From the NCBI GenBank assembly GCA_003218375.1, contig QHNH01000016.1, positions 245,009-309,008 on the forward strand: a stretch of DNA of 64,000 bases. The letters are read 5' to 3'. Position 1 is the stretch's first letter; each line of letters starts with the position of its first letter. Made by a program: the position numbers and the translations under genes. The DNA comes from Verrucomicrobiota bacterium. GTDB lineage: Bacteria > Verrucomicrobiota > Verrucomicrobiia > Chthoniobacterales > UBA10450. Shown piece after piece: positions 29,814 through 39,600 of the stretch. Under the pieces are notes generated by a model. That model was not told the DNA's origin and ran no database searches. It saw only the letters and a list, made by a program, of their open reading frames with translations.

Positions 29814-31790
29814 TCAGAGCACCTCGTCCCACTTCGCTTTGTCCTTGAGCATCACTTCGCGGAGAAGACGGATGGGGAGCATGCCGTGGTTGAGCAGTTC
29901 GTCGTGGAATTTCTTGAGCGAAAAGTTCTCACCTTCCTGCGCCTGGTAATCAGCGCGCAGCTTCAAGATCTGGAGTTTGCCCAGCGTGTAGTTGAGATAG
30001 CCGATGTCGAAAGTCCCGCGCATCGCCTCGGCGCGCGCCGGCTTTTCTTCGTAGTAACAGTTCTTCTGGAAGAATTTCGTGGCGTCGTCGACGGACATTC
30101 CCTGGGTGTGCATCTTGATCGAGACGCAAAGCCGGCAGAGCCGAGCCATGGCAGCCTGCGTCTGGACCATGCGGTATTTCGCGGTGCGTTGGACTTCGTC
30201 TTCGGACGGTTTCGCGCCGTGAGCCGGGCCGCCGAAACCTTCGTCTACGATCATCTTCTCGCAGTAATGCGCCCAGCCTTCGACGAACGAGGTGGTGCGG
30301 AAAACTTTCTCCGACTTCGTCGCCTTCGACGCATTCAAGTGGAGGAACTGCACGTAATGCCCGGGATAAACTTCGTGGATCGAGACGAGGTCGCTCATGA
30401 AATAATTGAAGGAGGTGAGCCATTGTTCCTTCTGGAGTTCCGTCCAATCGTTCTCCGGCGGCGTCACATAAAAGTAGGATTCGTTCGCGCGCTTCTCGAA
30501 CGGGCCCGGCGTATCCATCGAGGCGAAGCTTGTGGCGCGGCGATCCTGCGGCGTCTCTTTCACCTGCGCTTTCGCCTCGCCGGAGATCGTCACCAGCTTC
30601 CGGTCGGCGACGAATTTCTTCACGGCGTCGAGCCGCTTCGTCACTTCCGGAATCAGATTGGCGGCGGTCGGATGATCGCTCTGGATTTGCTTGAAGATCA
30701 CGTCGGCCGGGCGGGTCTCGTCGATCTTCTTCGCGGCCTCGGTGAAAACCTCCTGTTCCTTTTTCAATTCGGCCATTCCCAGATCGAGCAATTGCGCCGG
30801 CGGCATGTCCACCAGTTCCGTCTCCGCCAGGAATCGCCGATACTTCTCCTCGCCAATCGCAAACTCCGGCGTCGCCTTCGGCAATTTTTCCTTCTCGAGC
30901 CAGGCCGCGTATTCCGTCAGCGCCGCCGTGGCGCGGCGATTCGATTGCAGGAACGTCGCGCGCAAAGTTTCATCTTTCAGGTCGGCGAGGCTTTCGATGA
31001 GATCCTTCTTCAAGAACTCGGAAGCGCCGCGCGCGGTCTGGATTGCCAGCTGGACGTAAGGCTTCGGGAGGACCTCGGCCAGGTTCGTCTTCGCCGCGAT
31101 CATGATATTGGGCGCCTGGTTCTCGACCATGATGATGCTGCGGACGCGGTCCTCGATCGGGGCGTATTTGCGTTTCGCGTAAACGCCGACGTCGATAGCG
31201 CGGGCGTAGGTCATCGGGTTGCGGTCGTAGATCGCGAGGTCGTGGATGAAGAAGAGCTCCTTCCTGATCGCGGCCTGGAGGAGACGGAGATCGATGACGG
31301 CCCGCGGGCCGAGCTTGGCGAGATCGAATTTGGTCAGGCGATCGTCGAAGCGGCGGAGGCGGGCAATCTCGGCGTCGATGGCGAGGCGGGTGTCGTCGTT
31401 GATGCGGCCGTCGTATTCGTGGAACCCAAGCGCGGTCGCGTGGAGTGGGCGCGCGGCGAGGTAACCACGGATGTATTCTTCCGCGACGACGTCGAGTTCG
31501 GCGTCAGGTTTGAGAGCGGGGGTAGGCTTGGGCGACGGTTTCGATTTTGGGGAAGGGGAAGGAGAGGAAGAGGCAGCAGGAGAGGCGGAAGACTTTGGTT
31601 TGGCGGATGGGGACGAGGCGGGCTTTTCGGAAGGAGTGGGGGAAGCTTTTTGCAACGGCTTCACCGGCTCGGTTGGTTTTAGAGGCGGACGCGGTTTCGG
31701 CGTTGGAGTCGGAGTGGGAGAAGGCGTGGCGCAGAAGGCCGAGACGGCGAGACAAAGCGGCAGCGCGAAGATGAAGCGACGTATTCTCAT
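29814..31790 (-). CDS. Secreted DUF885 metallopeptidase-like protein
   Basis: 658 residues: signal peptide (MRIRRFIFALPLCLAVSAFC), then about 75 residues of Pro/Ser/Lys/Thr-rich linker (PTPTPTPKPRPPLKP repeats), then a DUF885 domain to the end. The zinc-binding HEVYPGHYVQ (HExxxGH) and the conserved EGWAHYCEKMI further on are both present, so hydrolytic activity is expected. DUF885 relatives resemble M32-like carboxypeptidases; substrate is unknown. The linker may span the periplasm or peptidoglycan. It is divergent from the S41 protease gene (101-bp shared promoter region). A long plus-strand frame opposite this gene is an artefact of its base composition. Confidence 0.93.
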   Translation of the reverse strand: MRIRRFIFALPLCLAVSAFCATPSPTPTPTPKPRPPLKPTEPVKPLQKASPTPSEKPASSPSAKPKSSASPAASSSPSPSPKSKPSPKPTPALKPDAELDVVAEEYIRGYLAARPLHATALGFHEYDGRINDDTRLAIDAEIARLRRFDDRLTKFDLAKLGPRAVIDLRLLQAAIRKELFFIHDLAIYDRNPMTYARAIDVGVYAKRKYAPIEDRVRSIIMVENQAPNIMIAAKTNLAEVLPKPYVQLAIQTARGASEFLKKDLIESLADLKDETLRATFLQSNRRATAALTEYAAWLEKEKLPKATPEFAIGEEKYRRFLAETELVDMPPAQLLDLGMAELKKEQEVFTEAAKKIDETRPADVIFKQIQSDHPTAANLIPEVTKRLDAVKKFVADRKLVTISGEAKAQVKETPQDRRATSFASMDTPGPFEKRANESYFYVTPPENDWTELQKEQWLTSFNYFMSDLVSIHEVYPGHYVQFLHLNASKATKSEKVFRTTSFVEGWAHYCEKMIVDEGFGGPAHGAKPSEDEVQRTAKYRMVQTQAAMARLCRLCVSIKMHTQGMSVDDATKFFQKNCYYEEKPARAEAMRGTFDIGYLNYTLGKLQILKLRADYQAQEGENFSLKKFHDELLNHGMLPIRLLREVMLKDKAKWDEVL

Positions 31791-31891
31791 GGGAGCAGCT
31801 GCGGCGCGCCAACCTTAGACGACGCTTTGCGCGTTGCCAAAAATTTCCGCATGAGCGATCATCGTCCTCGCCCGGAGACGAGATTTTACCT

Positions 31892-33190
31892 ATGAAGCGC
31901 CGCCTTTTGTTCAGCACCTTCGCCTGCCTGATCCTTTTCAACGTGCTGCTGGGTGTCCGCTTTTACACCGCCCACGCGGCCAGCGCCGAGGATGACAGTG
32001 GTTATTCCCAGATCGCCGTCTTCGCGAAAGCGGTCCAGCTCTTGCGCCAGGATTACGTGGACGGCGCCAAGACCAGTTACCACGACCTCATTTACGCCGC
32101 GATGAAGGGAATGCTCGCGTCGCTCGATCCCCACAGCCAGTTCATGGACCCGAACGACTTCAAGGAAATGCAGGACGACACCCGGAGCCGCTTCAACGGT
32201 CTCGGCATCGAGGTCGCGGTGAAAGGCGGGCTCCTCACCGTGATCACGCCAATGGAAGACACGCCGGCGGCGAAGGCTGGGATTCTTTCGGGCGATCAGA
32301 TTTTGCGGATCAACGGTAACTCGACCGAGAAAATGGACCTGCAGGACGCGGTCAATTTTCTCCGCGGCACTTCCGGGCAAAAAGTGACGCTGACCATTTT
32401 GCGGCCCTCGACGAAAGAGATAAAGGATTTCGCCCTCGAGCGGACGGAGATCAAAGTGCAAAGCGTCAAGGGCATGAAGCTGCTCGACGCCGAGTTGGTC
32501 GGCCCGTTCAAGATCGGGTATATCCGGATCATTCAATTCAACGAGCCGACGGCGGAAGAACTGGCGAAAGCGCTCGACGAACTCCAGAAGCAGGGGATGC
32601 AGGCGCTGGTGCTCGATCTGCGGAACAACCCGGGCGGTCTCTTGAATGTAGCGGTGGATGTCTGCGCGCAATTCCTGCCGCCGGGGACGAAGGTCGTTTC
32701 CACGCAGGGCCGCGTCACTTCGCAGCAGCATGATTATTCCACCGCGACGACGACGAGGGAGCGGCCGCATTTTCCGCTCGCGGTTTTAGTGAACGAAGGG
32801 AGCGCGAGCGGCTCGGAGATCGTGGCGGGAGCGATGAAGGATTTGAAGCGGGCGGTGCTGGTGGGCGAGACGACCTTCGGAAAAGGCTCGGTCCAGAATG
32901 TCGTGCAATTGCCGGACGGCTCGGCGCTGCGTTTCACGACGGCGAAATATTATACGCCGAGCAAACAGGTCATCCACGGCGCCGGCGTCGTGCCGAACAT
33001 CCGGGTGCCGATGACGGCGGAGCAGGAGCGGGCGCTGTTTGCGGCGCGGAACGACAACCTGAAGCCGGAAGAAGAGAAGAACCTGATCAAAACGAAGGAC
33101 CCGCAATTGCTGCGTGCGATCGATGCCCTCAAAGGCGTGATGATCTACGCGCAGGAAACTTCGCCGAAGGTCGACCGGGTGAAGAAGTAA
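31892..33190 (+). CDS. S41 family C-terminal processing protease (CtpA/Prc type)
   Basis: 432 residues. The N-terminus is a signal peptide or anchor (MKRRLLFSTFACLILFNVLL). A PDZ domain spans about 95-175 (FNGLGIEVAVKGGLLTVITP, AKAGILSGDQILRINGN), and the S41 core has LDLRNNPGGLLNVAVDVC, the catalytic Ser region NEGSASGSEIVAGAM and the catalytic Lys region GETTFGKGSVQ. Such proteases cut the C-termini of periplasmic or envelope proteins and regulate murein hydrolases. The final 40 residues form a charged tail with a late helix (QLLRAIDALKGVMIY). Confidence 0.95.
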   Translation: MKRRLLFSTFACLILFNVLLGVRFYTAHAASAEDDSGYSQIAVFAKAVQLLRQDYVDGAKTSYHDLIYAAMKGMLASLDPHSQFMDPNDFKEMQDDTRSRFNGLGIEVAVKGGLLTVITPMEDTPAAKAGILSGDQILRINGNSTEKMDLQDAVNFLRGTSGQKVTLTILRPSTKEIKDFALERTEIKVQSVKGMKLLDAELVGPFKIGYIRIIQFNEPTAEELAKALDELQKQGMQALVLDLRNNPGGLLNVAVDVCAQFLPPGTKVVSTQGRVTSQQHDYSTATTTRERPHFPLAVLVNEGSASGSEIVAGAMKDLKRAVLVGETTFGKGSVQNVVQLPDGSALRFTTAKYYTPSKQVIHGAGVVPNIRVPMTAEQERALFAARNDNLKPEEEKNLIKTKDPQLLRAIDALKGVMIYAQETSPKVDRVKK

Positions 33191-33250
33191 ACCGGAGCAC
33201 AGGCATCCTGCCTGTTTCGGTTTTGAGCGCCTAGGGCGCGTTCTCAAACC

Positions 33251-33332
33251 AGCCTGGGGCACCGCCCCAGGATTATGGCCCGAATTCCTGGGGCGTTGCC
33301 CCAGGCTATCATGAACATGCGCCTTTGGCGCT
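33251..33332. repeat. Interspersed inverted repeat, AGCCTGGGGC family, copy 1
   Basis: AGCCTGGGGCACCGCCCCAG and its inverse CCTGGGGCGTTGCCCCAGGC, then ATGCGCCTTTGGCGCT. The same blocks recur at 50963-51186. It lies between the S41 protease and tsaD. A further short hairpin, ACAGGCATCCTGCCTGT, is just upstream at 33199. Confidence 0.85.
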
Positions 33333-33368
33333 GATATCGAGGCCGGATGTCTGTGTTATGATGAAATC

Positions 33369-34373
33369 GTGAGCACCATTCTTGCGATCGAGACTTCGTG
33401 CGACGAGACGGCGGTCGCGATTCTGCGCGGGAGTGAATTGCTCGCGAGCGAGGTCGCCTCGCAAGCGGAGCACGAAGCCTACGGCGGAGTCGTGCCCGAA
33501 GTCGCGTCGCGCAACCATCTCTTGCACGCGCCGCGCCTGCTCGATCAAGCGCTCGGAAAAGCCGGCGTCGCGCTGGAAGAAATCGATGCATTTGCGGCAA
33601 CGTCAGGACCCGGTCTGGCGAGTTCGTTGATGATCGGGGCATCGATGGCGAAGGGTCTCGCGCTCGGCGCGGATCGGCCTTACCTGGCGATTAACCATCT
33701 CGAAGGTCACCTGCTGTCGCCGTTCTTCGACGGCAATTCCGAGATCGAGCCGAACGTGTCCCTGATCGTGAGCGGCGGCCACACGCTCCTCGTGGAAGTG
33801 CGCCGCGTGAGCGGTTACCGCATCCTCGGCCGGACCGTGGACGATGCGGCGGGCGAGGCGTTCGACAAGGTGGCGAAGCTGCTGGGGCTCGGTTACCCGG
33901 GAGGGCCCGAGATCGAGAAGCGGGCGGTGGCGGGGAACGCTGCGCGTTTCGATTTTCCGCGGAGCATGCTCGATTCCGGCGATCACAATTTCAGCTTCAG
34001 CGGTTTGAAAACGGCGGTCCGCTATCGACTGGCGGATTTTCAGAACGAACAGGCGACGCCGGGATTGGTGAGCGACATGTGCGCATCCTTTCAGCGGGCG
34101 GTCATCGAAGTGCTGGTGAAGAAAACGCTGCGCGCGGCGAAGGAGTGCGGCGCGACGTTGGTGACGATGAGCGGAGGAGTGAGCTGTAACCAGGCGTTGC
34201 GAAAAGAAATGGCAGAGCGATGTCGCGCCGCCGGCACGCGTTTGCTGACCGCGCCGCCACGGCTTTGCACGGACAACGCCGCGATGATCGCGTTCGCGGC
34301 GACGCTGCGATTCCAGGCGGGATTTCGCTCGCAAGTCAGCGAAGAGATCGATCCGAATCTGGCGTTGGTGTGA
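33369..34373 (+). CDS. tsaD: tRNA N6-adenosine threonylcarbamoyltransferase TsaD
   Basis: 334 residues from GTG 33369 (MSTILAIETSCDETAVAILR). The metal-binding histidines are in INHLEGHLLSPF, and the ATPase-fold motifs SLIVSGGHTLLV, GRTVDDAAGEAFDKVAKLLG, YPGGPEIEK, FSFSGLKTAVRY and VTMSGGVSCNQALR are present. TsaD transfers threonylcarbamoyl to A37 of ANN-decoding tRNAs with TsaB and TsaE, which are not in the window. Normal length and conservation. Confidence 0.97.
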   Translation: MSTILAIETSCDETAVAILRGSELLASEVASQAEHEAYGGVVPEVASRNHLLHAPRLLDQALGKAGVALEEIDAFAATSGPGLASSLMIGASMAKGLALGADRPYLAINHLEGHLLSPFFDGNSEIEPNVSLIVSGGHTLLVEVRRVSGYRILGRTVDDAAGEAFDKVAKLLGLGYPGGPEIEKRAVAGNAARFDFPRSMLDSGDHNFSFSGLKTAVRYRLADFQNEQATPGLVSDMCASFQRAVIEVLVKKTLRAAKECGATLVTMSGGVSCNQALRKEMAERCRAAGTRLLTAPPRLCTDNAAMIAFAATLRFQAGFRSQVSEEIDPNLALV

Positions 34374-34380
34374 CCCATTT

Positions 34381-34437
34381 CGGAGGGACTTGCTTCTGCA
34401 AGTCCCATAATGGGACGTGCGGAAGCACGTCGCTCCG
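34381..34437. repeat. Inverted repeat with CGGAG ends
   Basis: CGGAGGGACTTGCTTCTGCA/AGTCCC on the left and GGGACGTGCGGAAGCACGTC/GCTCCG on the right; each half has its own hairpin. It fills the convergent gap between tsaD and the prenyl synthase gene. Confidence 0.8.
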
Positions 34438-34439
34438 AG

Positions 34440-35321
34440 TCAGTATTCGCGAGCCAGCAAATAATCGGCGAGGGCGCGCAAGACGCGGGCGTTTCCGCCG
34501 AGAGGTTCGAGGGCGGTGTGGGCTCGACGCGTTAGCCGGCGCGCTTCTGCTCGCGATTTCTCGAGACCGATCACGGCCGGATAAGTCGCCTTCTGCGCGG
34601 CGATGTCTTTTCCGGCGCTCTTGCCCAGTTTCTCCGAGGTCTGGGTCACATCGAGAATGTCATCGATGACCTGGAAGGCGAGGCCCAGGGCGCGGCCGAA
34701 CGCGGTGACCGCCGCGAGTTGCTTCGTGTTCGCGTTCGCCGCCATCGCTCCGAGGCGGATGGATGCAGTCAGCAACGCCGCGGTTTTGTTTTCGTGAATC
34801 GAGCGCACCTGCGCGCGGGTAATGCGCCGGCCTTCGGCCTCGAGATCCGCCACCTGGCCCGCGATCAATTTCCGGCTGCCGGACGCCACGGTGATTTCGC
34901 GAAAAATATCGCGCAGATCGTAACGCCTAACGGACTTCGCGCTGGTCGCGATCTCGAAGGCAATGGTGAGCAAGGCATCGCCGGCAAGAATGGCGATGCC
35001 GTCGCCGAAAACTTTGTGACACGTCGGGCGGCCACGGCGGAGATCGTCGTTATCCATGCTCGGCAGATCATCATGAATAAGCGAGTAGGTGTGGATGCAT
35101 TCCACGGCGCAGGCGTGAGGCAGCGCCGCCGTCGTTTCACCTCCGCAGGCTTCGGCAGCGGCGAGACAAAGAATGGGCCGGAGCCGTTTCCCGCCGGCAA
35201 ACAAACTGTAGCGCATCGCCTTATGGAGCGTGACCGGCGGCACGGACGCCTTCGGCAAAAACCGATCGAGCGCGCGGTCGACCTGTTTTTGCCGGCCGGC
35301 AAGGTAGCGCTTCAAATCCAT
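34440..35321 (-). CDS. Polyprenyl (farnesyl/geranylgeranyl) diphosphate synthase
   Basis: 293 residues, short-chain IspA type. The first aspartate-rich motif is LIHDDLPSMDNDDLRRGRPT (Asp84-Asp90) and the second is FQVIDDILDVTQ (Asp220-Asp224); GGKRLRPILCLAAAE provides the diphosphate-binding residues. The bulky pair before the first motif (Tyr-Ser at 79-80) suggests a C15-C20 product. It condenses isopentenyl diphosphate onto allylic primers to feed quinone and carotenoid or undecaprenyl synthesis. The gene is followed (upstream on this strand) by VKOR and DsbA genes with 15-bp spacing, suggesting one transcript. Confidence 0.93.
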   Translation of the reverse strand: MDLKRYLAGRQKQVDRALDRFLPKASVPPVTLHKAMRYSLFAGGKRLRPILCLAAAEACGGETTAALPHACAVECIHTYSLIHDDLPSMDNDDLRRGRPTCHKVFGDGIAILAGDALLTIAFEIATSAKSVRRYDLRDIFREITVASGSRKLIAGQVADLEAEGRRITRAQVRSIHENKTAALLTASIRLGAMAANANTKQLAAVTAFGRALGLAFQVIDDILDVTQTSEKLGKSAGKDIAAQKATYPAVIGLEKSRAEARRLTRRAHTALEPLGGNARVLRALADYLLAREY

Positions 35322-35336
35322 GAGAGCGGTCCGCGA

Positions 35337-35807
35337 TTATTTTTCGGAAGTTCGCGGCGCGGGACTGGCCACGACGAGCCCCATGAGCAGGAAGGTGATC
35401 GCGGCCGAGAACAGGCAATAGCGGCAGAAGGCGTGGAGCAAGAATGCCTGGACGTAAAGCAACCAGAGCGTGACTGCAAAAAGCACGCCGGCCGTGAGCG
35501 CAAAAAATTTCCGGGCGCGCGCGTAATTGAAAACGGAAAAGGTCGCGCAGGTAAACGCGCAGAAGTATCCCGCCACGCCGAACGCAGCCACCGGGATTCC
35601 CGCCACTCTCGAATAAGCGCTGCCGAGCACCTCGAAACAACCGGCCTGTCCGCTACAGGCGGCGGTTTCCCCGGTTAACGCCAGCACCGTGAGATAAGTG
35701 GCATCCGCCAGGCCGAACAAACAGAACAACGCTGCCACCGAGTACAGAATCACGCCGCCGCGCGAGAGTGATCCCGGTTGCGTTTCGCGGGGCGCGGGCT
35801 TCGTCAT
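35337..35807 (-). CDS. Vitamin K epoxide reductase (VKOR) family protein
   Basis: 156 residues and four or five membrane helices. The loop cysteines are Cys51 and Cys57 (TAACSGQAGCFEV), and the quinone-proximal pair is Cys128/Cys131 (HAFCRYCLFSA). This is the bacterial DsbB substitute: it reoxidises a DsbA-like partner and passes electrons to quinone. The neighbouring gene, overlapping by 4 bp (ATGA), encodes just such a DsbA, so the two form a complete periplasmic disulfide-forming system. Ser/Ile in SRVAGIPVAAFG, conserved in the family, is present. Confidence 0.93.
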   Translation of the reverse strand: MTKPAPRETQPGSLSRGGVILYSVAALFCLFGLADATYLTVLALTGETAACSGQAGCFEVLGSAYSRVAGIPVAAFGVAGYFCAFTCATFSVFNYARARKFFALTAGVLFAVTLWLLYVQAFLLHAFCRYCLFSAAITFLLMGLVVASPAPRTSEK

Positions 35808-36454
35808 GGTTTCGGTTTCTCCTTGAGCGCGTTCTCGATCGCCTTGTGAAGGCCGGCTGGATTAATCTCCGCCGCGGGCAACGCGACGTTGTTCACGAAC
35901 AAGGTCGGCGTGCTCGTGACCCCGCGTGACGCGCCCAGTTTCTGATCGGCATCGACGCGGGAAGCGATCTCGGGATTGGCCAGGTCCTTTTTGAAGCGCT
36001 CAAGGTCGACGCCAGTCGTGCCCGCGTACGACTGGAGCAGCGAAGGCACGTCCGGCGCCTTCGACCAGATGGCTTGCTCCCGATAGAGAACATCGTGCAT
36101 TTCCCAAAAACGTCCCTGCATTCCGGCTGCTTCCGCCGCAAGCGAGGCTTCGCGAGCGTGAGCATGCATGGCGAGCGGAAAATGGTGGAAGATCACGAGC
36201 AACCGCGCGCCGTATTCTTCCTCGGCTTTCTCCAAAACGACTGCCATCCCCGCGCAGGGCGGACATTGGAAGTCGCCAAACTCCTCGACCGTCACCAGGG
36301 CCCCGGCTTTCCCGCGCACATGAGTTCCGGAGGCCGGCCCGCTTTTCGGCGCGGCCGGAAGTGCGGCGAGCTTGGCGCGATAAAGAGCAAAGCCGCTTCC
36401 GAATGTGGCCAGGGCCACGAACACGACAATCACATGGGGCAAGTACCGTCTCAT
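35804..36454 (-). CDS. DsbA-like membrane-anchored thiol oxidoreductase
   Basis: 216 residues from ATG 36454 (MRRYLPHVIVVFVALATFGS), where a single helix anchors it; the frame continues to 36607 but the additional residues are not protein-like. The active site is Cys64-Pro-Pro-Cys67 (VEEFGDFQCPPCAGM) in a thioredoxin fold with a helical insert; the cis-proline loop is SRGVTSTPTLFVN. It probably introduces disulfides into exported proteins and is reoxidised by the VKOR encoded immediately after. It shares the 173-bp region upstream with the divergent giant secreted protein gene. Confidence 0.92.
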   Translation of the reverse strand: MRRYLPHVIVVFVALATFGSGFALYRAKLAALPAAPKSGPASGTHVRGKAGALVTVEEFGDFQCPPCAGMAVVLEKAEEEYGARLLVIFHHFPLAMHAHAREASLAAEAAGMQGRFWEMHDVLYREQAIWSKAPDVPSLLQSYAGTTGVDLERFKKDLANPEIASRVDADQKLGASRGVTSTPTLFVNNVALPAAEINPAGLHKAIENALKEKPKP

Positions 36455-36627
36455 CGGAGAGCCTAAGGATAACGATTGCCGCCTGATTGCCAGAAATATT
36501 GTGGGGGGATCCGCTGCAAGAAAATAGTAACACGCGGGAACCAGCGCGAGCCGGGGGGACGATTCTAGGGGTAGCCGAGGCCGCGCTCGCGGCCCTCCGC
36601 TATTCACTCGTCACCGGAGAAAGTCCC

Positions 36628-39600
36628 ATGAAACCGTATTCCAAATCGTCTCGAAATCGTGGTTCCGTAATTCGACCCATCCTCGCCGCCTTGCTGATGC
36701 TCGGCGGCATCGCGCTCCTCGCCCGTGCGGGCGGCCTCGCGAATCAAACGGCGCCGGCATCCGCCAGCGCTTCCGGGTCGCCGCAAGCGCCACAGGCGCC
36801 CGCTGCGTCTCCCGGCCTGCCGCGTTTCTTCAATTACGCGTCTCCGCCAGGCATTGCCGATGATGTGGGCGAGCCCTCGATCGGTTGCAATTGGAAATCG
36901 GAGACGAGTTCTAGCAACAGCATGTTTAGCATTCCGAACGGAGGCCGAGTGATGCTCTTCGGCGGGTTTTCGCCCGACCTATACCGCGCCACCTTTGACG
37001 ATTGCTCTTCGCCGGCGAAGCCGAACTGGGAGGCAAAACCGCTTCTCCTCGCCTCCACTCCGCGAGCCGCGGGCGATCCGATCCTCTTCACCGATCACGA
37101 TACCGGTCGCACCTTTGTCTCTCAACTCGAGGGCCTGACGCCAGCCGGCAGCACGACGGACATTACCGATGACGATGGCGATAATTTCACGCCGAGTGAA
37201 GGCTCGAGCTTGCCGTCGGACATCGATCACCAGACTTTCGGAGGCGGAATATTTCATGCGGGCGGGGTCGGCCCGGTCACGGCCTATCCGAACGCGGTTT
37301 ATTACGCTTCGCAGAGTGTGTCCGACGCGCGTGCCGCGCAAAGCCAGGATGGCGGCCTCACTTTCGGGCCGGCTTTCCCGATGTACACGATCAACGACTG
37401 CGCCGGATTGCATGGCCATATCAAGGTCTCGCCGAAAGACGGCACCGCTTACGTGCCGAATGTCGGTTGCGGCGGTGCGGTTCCGTTTCACGAGACCGGC
37501 GCGAAACAGGCGGTGATCGTCTCGGAAGACAACGGGATCACCTGGAACATCCGGACGATTCCGGACTCGACCACCCATGGCAACGGCAGCGCGGATAACA
37601 CGATCATCGGCACCCGCGACCCATCCGTCTCGATCGACGCTGATGGGAACGTTTACTTTGTTTACCAGGCGGAAGATCGCCTGACCGGGATCGCCAACGG
37701 GACCGACAACGCCGGCGATACGCATCCGAAGGTCGCCGTTTCGCACGACAGGGGCCTGCACTGGGAGCCGAGCATTGATGTTGGCGCGACCGTGATCAAC
37801 GGCAATCCGATCAAAAACGCCACCTTTGTTACCGCTACCGCCGGCAGCAGCGGTCGCGCCGCGGTCGCCTTTTTCGGCACCGAAACCGGCGGCAACAACT
37901 GGTCTTGTGGCGAGGGCGATGACTGTTCATTAAGCGTCCAAGGAGTCAGCACTGGCATCAACGCGAGACCGCTCTTCACCGGCATTTGGTATCTCTACAT
38001 CTCGACCACGTTTGACGGGGGCAAGACCTGGACGACCCAAAACGTTACGCTCGGCGATCCGATCCAGCGCGGCGGCATTTGCGGCGGGAGCACCTGCCGG
38101 AACCTGCTCGATTTCATGGATATTCAGATCGATAAACAAGGCCGCATTCTCGTCGCGGGCGAGGACGGTTGCATCGGCGCCTGTGTCAACGGCGGACCGA
38201 ACTCTTTTACGGCCAAAGGATTCATCACCCGCCAATCGGGCGGCAAGCGAATGATCGCGCAGTTTGATCCGGTGGAGCCCATTCTTGCCGGCGCGCCTTT
38301 GCTTAGCGCCGCGATGGACAACGACAAGCTGACGGTGCAGCTCTCGTGGCCCACTCCGGACAACGGCGGGTCCGACATCACCGGTTACAAGGTCTACCGG
38401 CGCATCGGCGCTGGCAGTTTCACCCTGCTCGCCACCACCACGAGCACCAGCCTCACCGACATCACGTTCGATAAGAATCAAACCAACACGTATCACGTGA
38501 CCGCAGTCAACGGGATCGGCGAGGGACCGTTCTGCCACGACATCGTGCCAATCCTTCTCCCGCCGGGCGAGAACCTTTGCCTCCCGCCGGGCGTGAAATT
38601 GCTGACCGACCCGGCTGGAGATACCAGCGCCGCTCTCGGCTTTGTCAACTCGCCGGCCCCGCCGGGGGCCGATCTGCTCCGCTTGCAGGTCGTTCAGCCG
38701 TTTGCCACTGACGGCGTGGTTAAACTCTACTTCCTGCTTCAGACCGACGTGGGCCAATCGCCGCAGCCGCCAGCATCGGCCTGGTATGTCTCGATGAAGA
38801 CACCGGACGGCAAAGTGCACGGTCTCCACATGGCTTGGAAGGGCCCGACGCCGAGCTTCGAATCTTACATCGCTTCGGCTAACACGAGTGGCGGAACCGA
38901 TGGACGCTTTGTTGACCCGGCGTCAATCAAACCTCTCGAACCCGAGAGCAAGTACGAGCCGGAAAAAGGCCTCGTTACCCTGGTGGTGAAGGTGAGTGAA
39001 TTGGGTCTCACCTCTGGGGGCGTTATTTCCGGGTTCAATTCCGGGGTCACGCAAAGCACCGATGTCGCGAACATCGGCCGAGGAGCCACCACCACCTACG
39101 ATGAGATGCCGAACGGTCTTACCTACGCGGGTAGCCTCACCTTTGGCGGCAACGCGGTCTGCGCGCCGAATCTGCCGCCCACTGCCAAGTTCAGCGTTAC
39201 GCCCGATCACGGTAATCCGCCGCTGACCTCGAACTTTGATGGCTCCGCGTCCGTCGACCCGGATGCAGGCGATTCGATCGCATCCTACACCTTCAGCTTC
39301 GGCGATGGCTCGCCGGATGTGACGCAGTCGAGTCCTACCATTAGCCACACCTACAAACATGGCGGCGGGTTCTTTGCTACCCTCACGGTGAAGGATTCTC
39401 ATGGGTTGGTTAGCGCGAATACCGCTACGGCCGAGATCGAGGTCGCCGCGCAGATATTGAATCTATCAACTCGCATGCGCGTCCAGCCCGGAGACAACGC
39501 GCTCATCGGCGGCTTCATCATCCGCGGAAGCGAACAAAAGAAAGTCATCCTCCGCGGGATCGGGCCCAGCCTCAACGTTCCCGGCAAGCTCGACGACCCG

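Noticed and set aside
29616-31682. Plus-strand open frame of 688 codons opposite the DUF885 gene
   Set aside because: Its Arg/Gly/Phe/Val-rich composition is that of an antisense reading of a high-GC gene; the opposite strand has a signal peptide, HExxxGH and EGWAHY motifs.
36487-36627. Start of the first giant protein at 36487
   Set aside because: The 47 extra residues lack a signal and include DNA-like low-conservation sequence; ATG 36628 has a ribosome binding site and precedes the signal segment directly.
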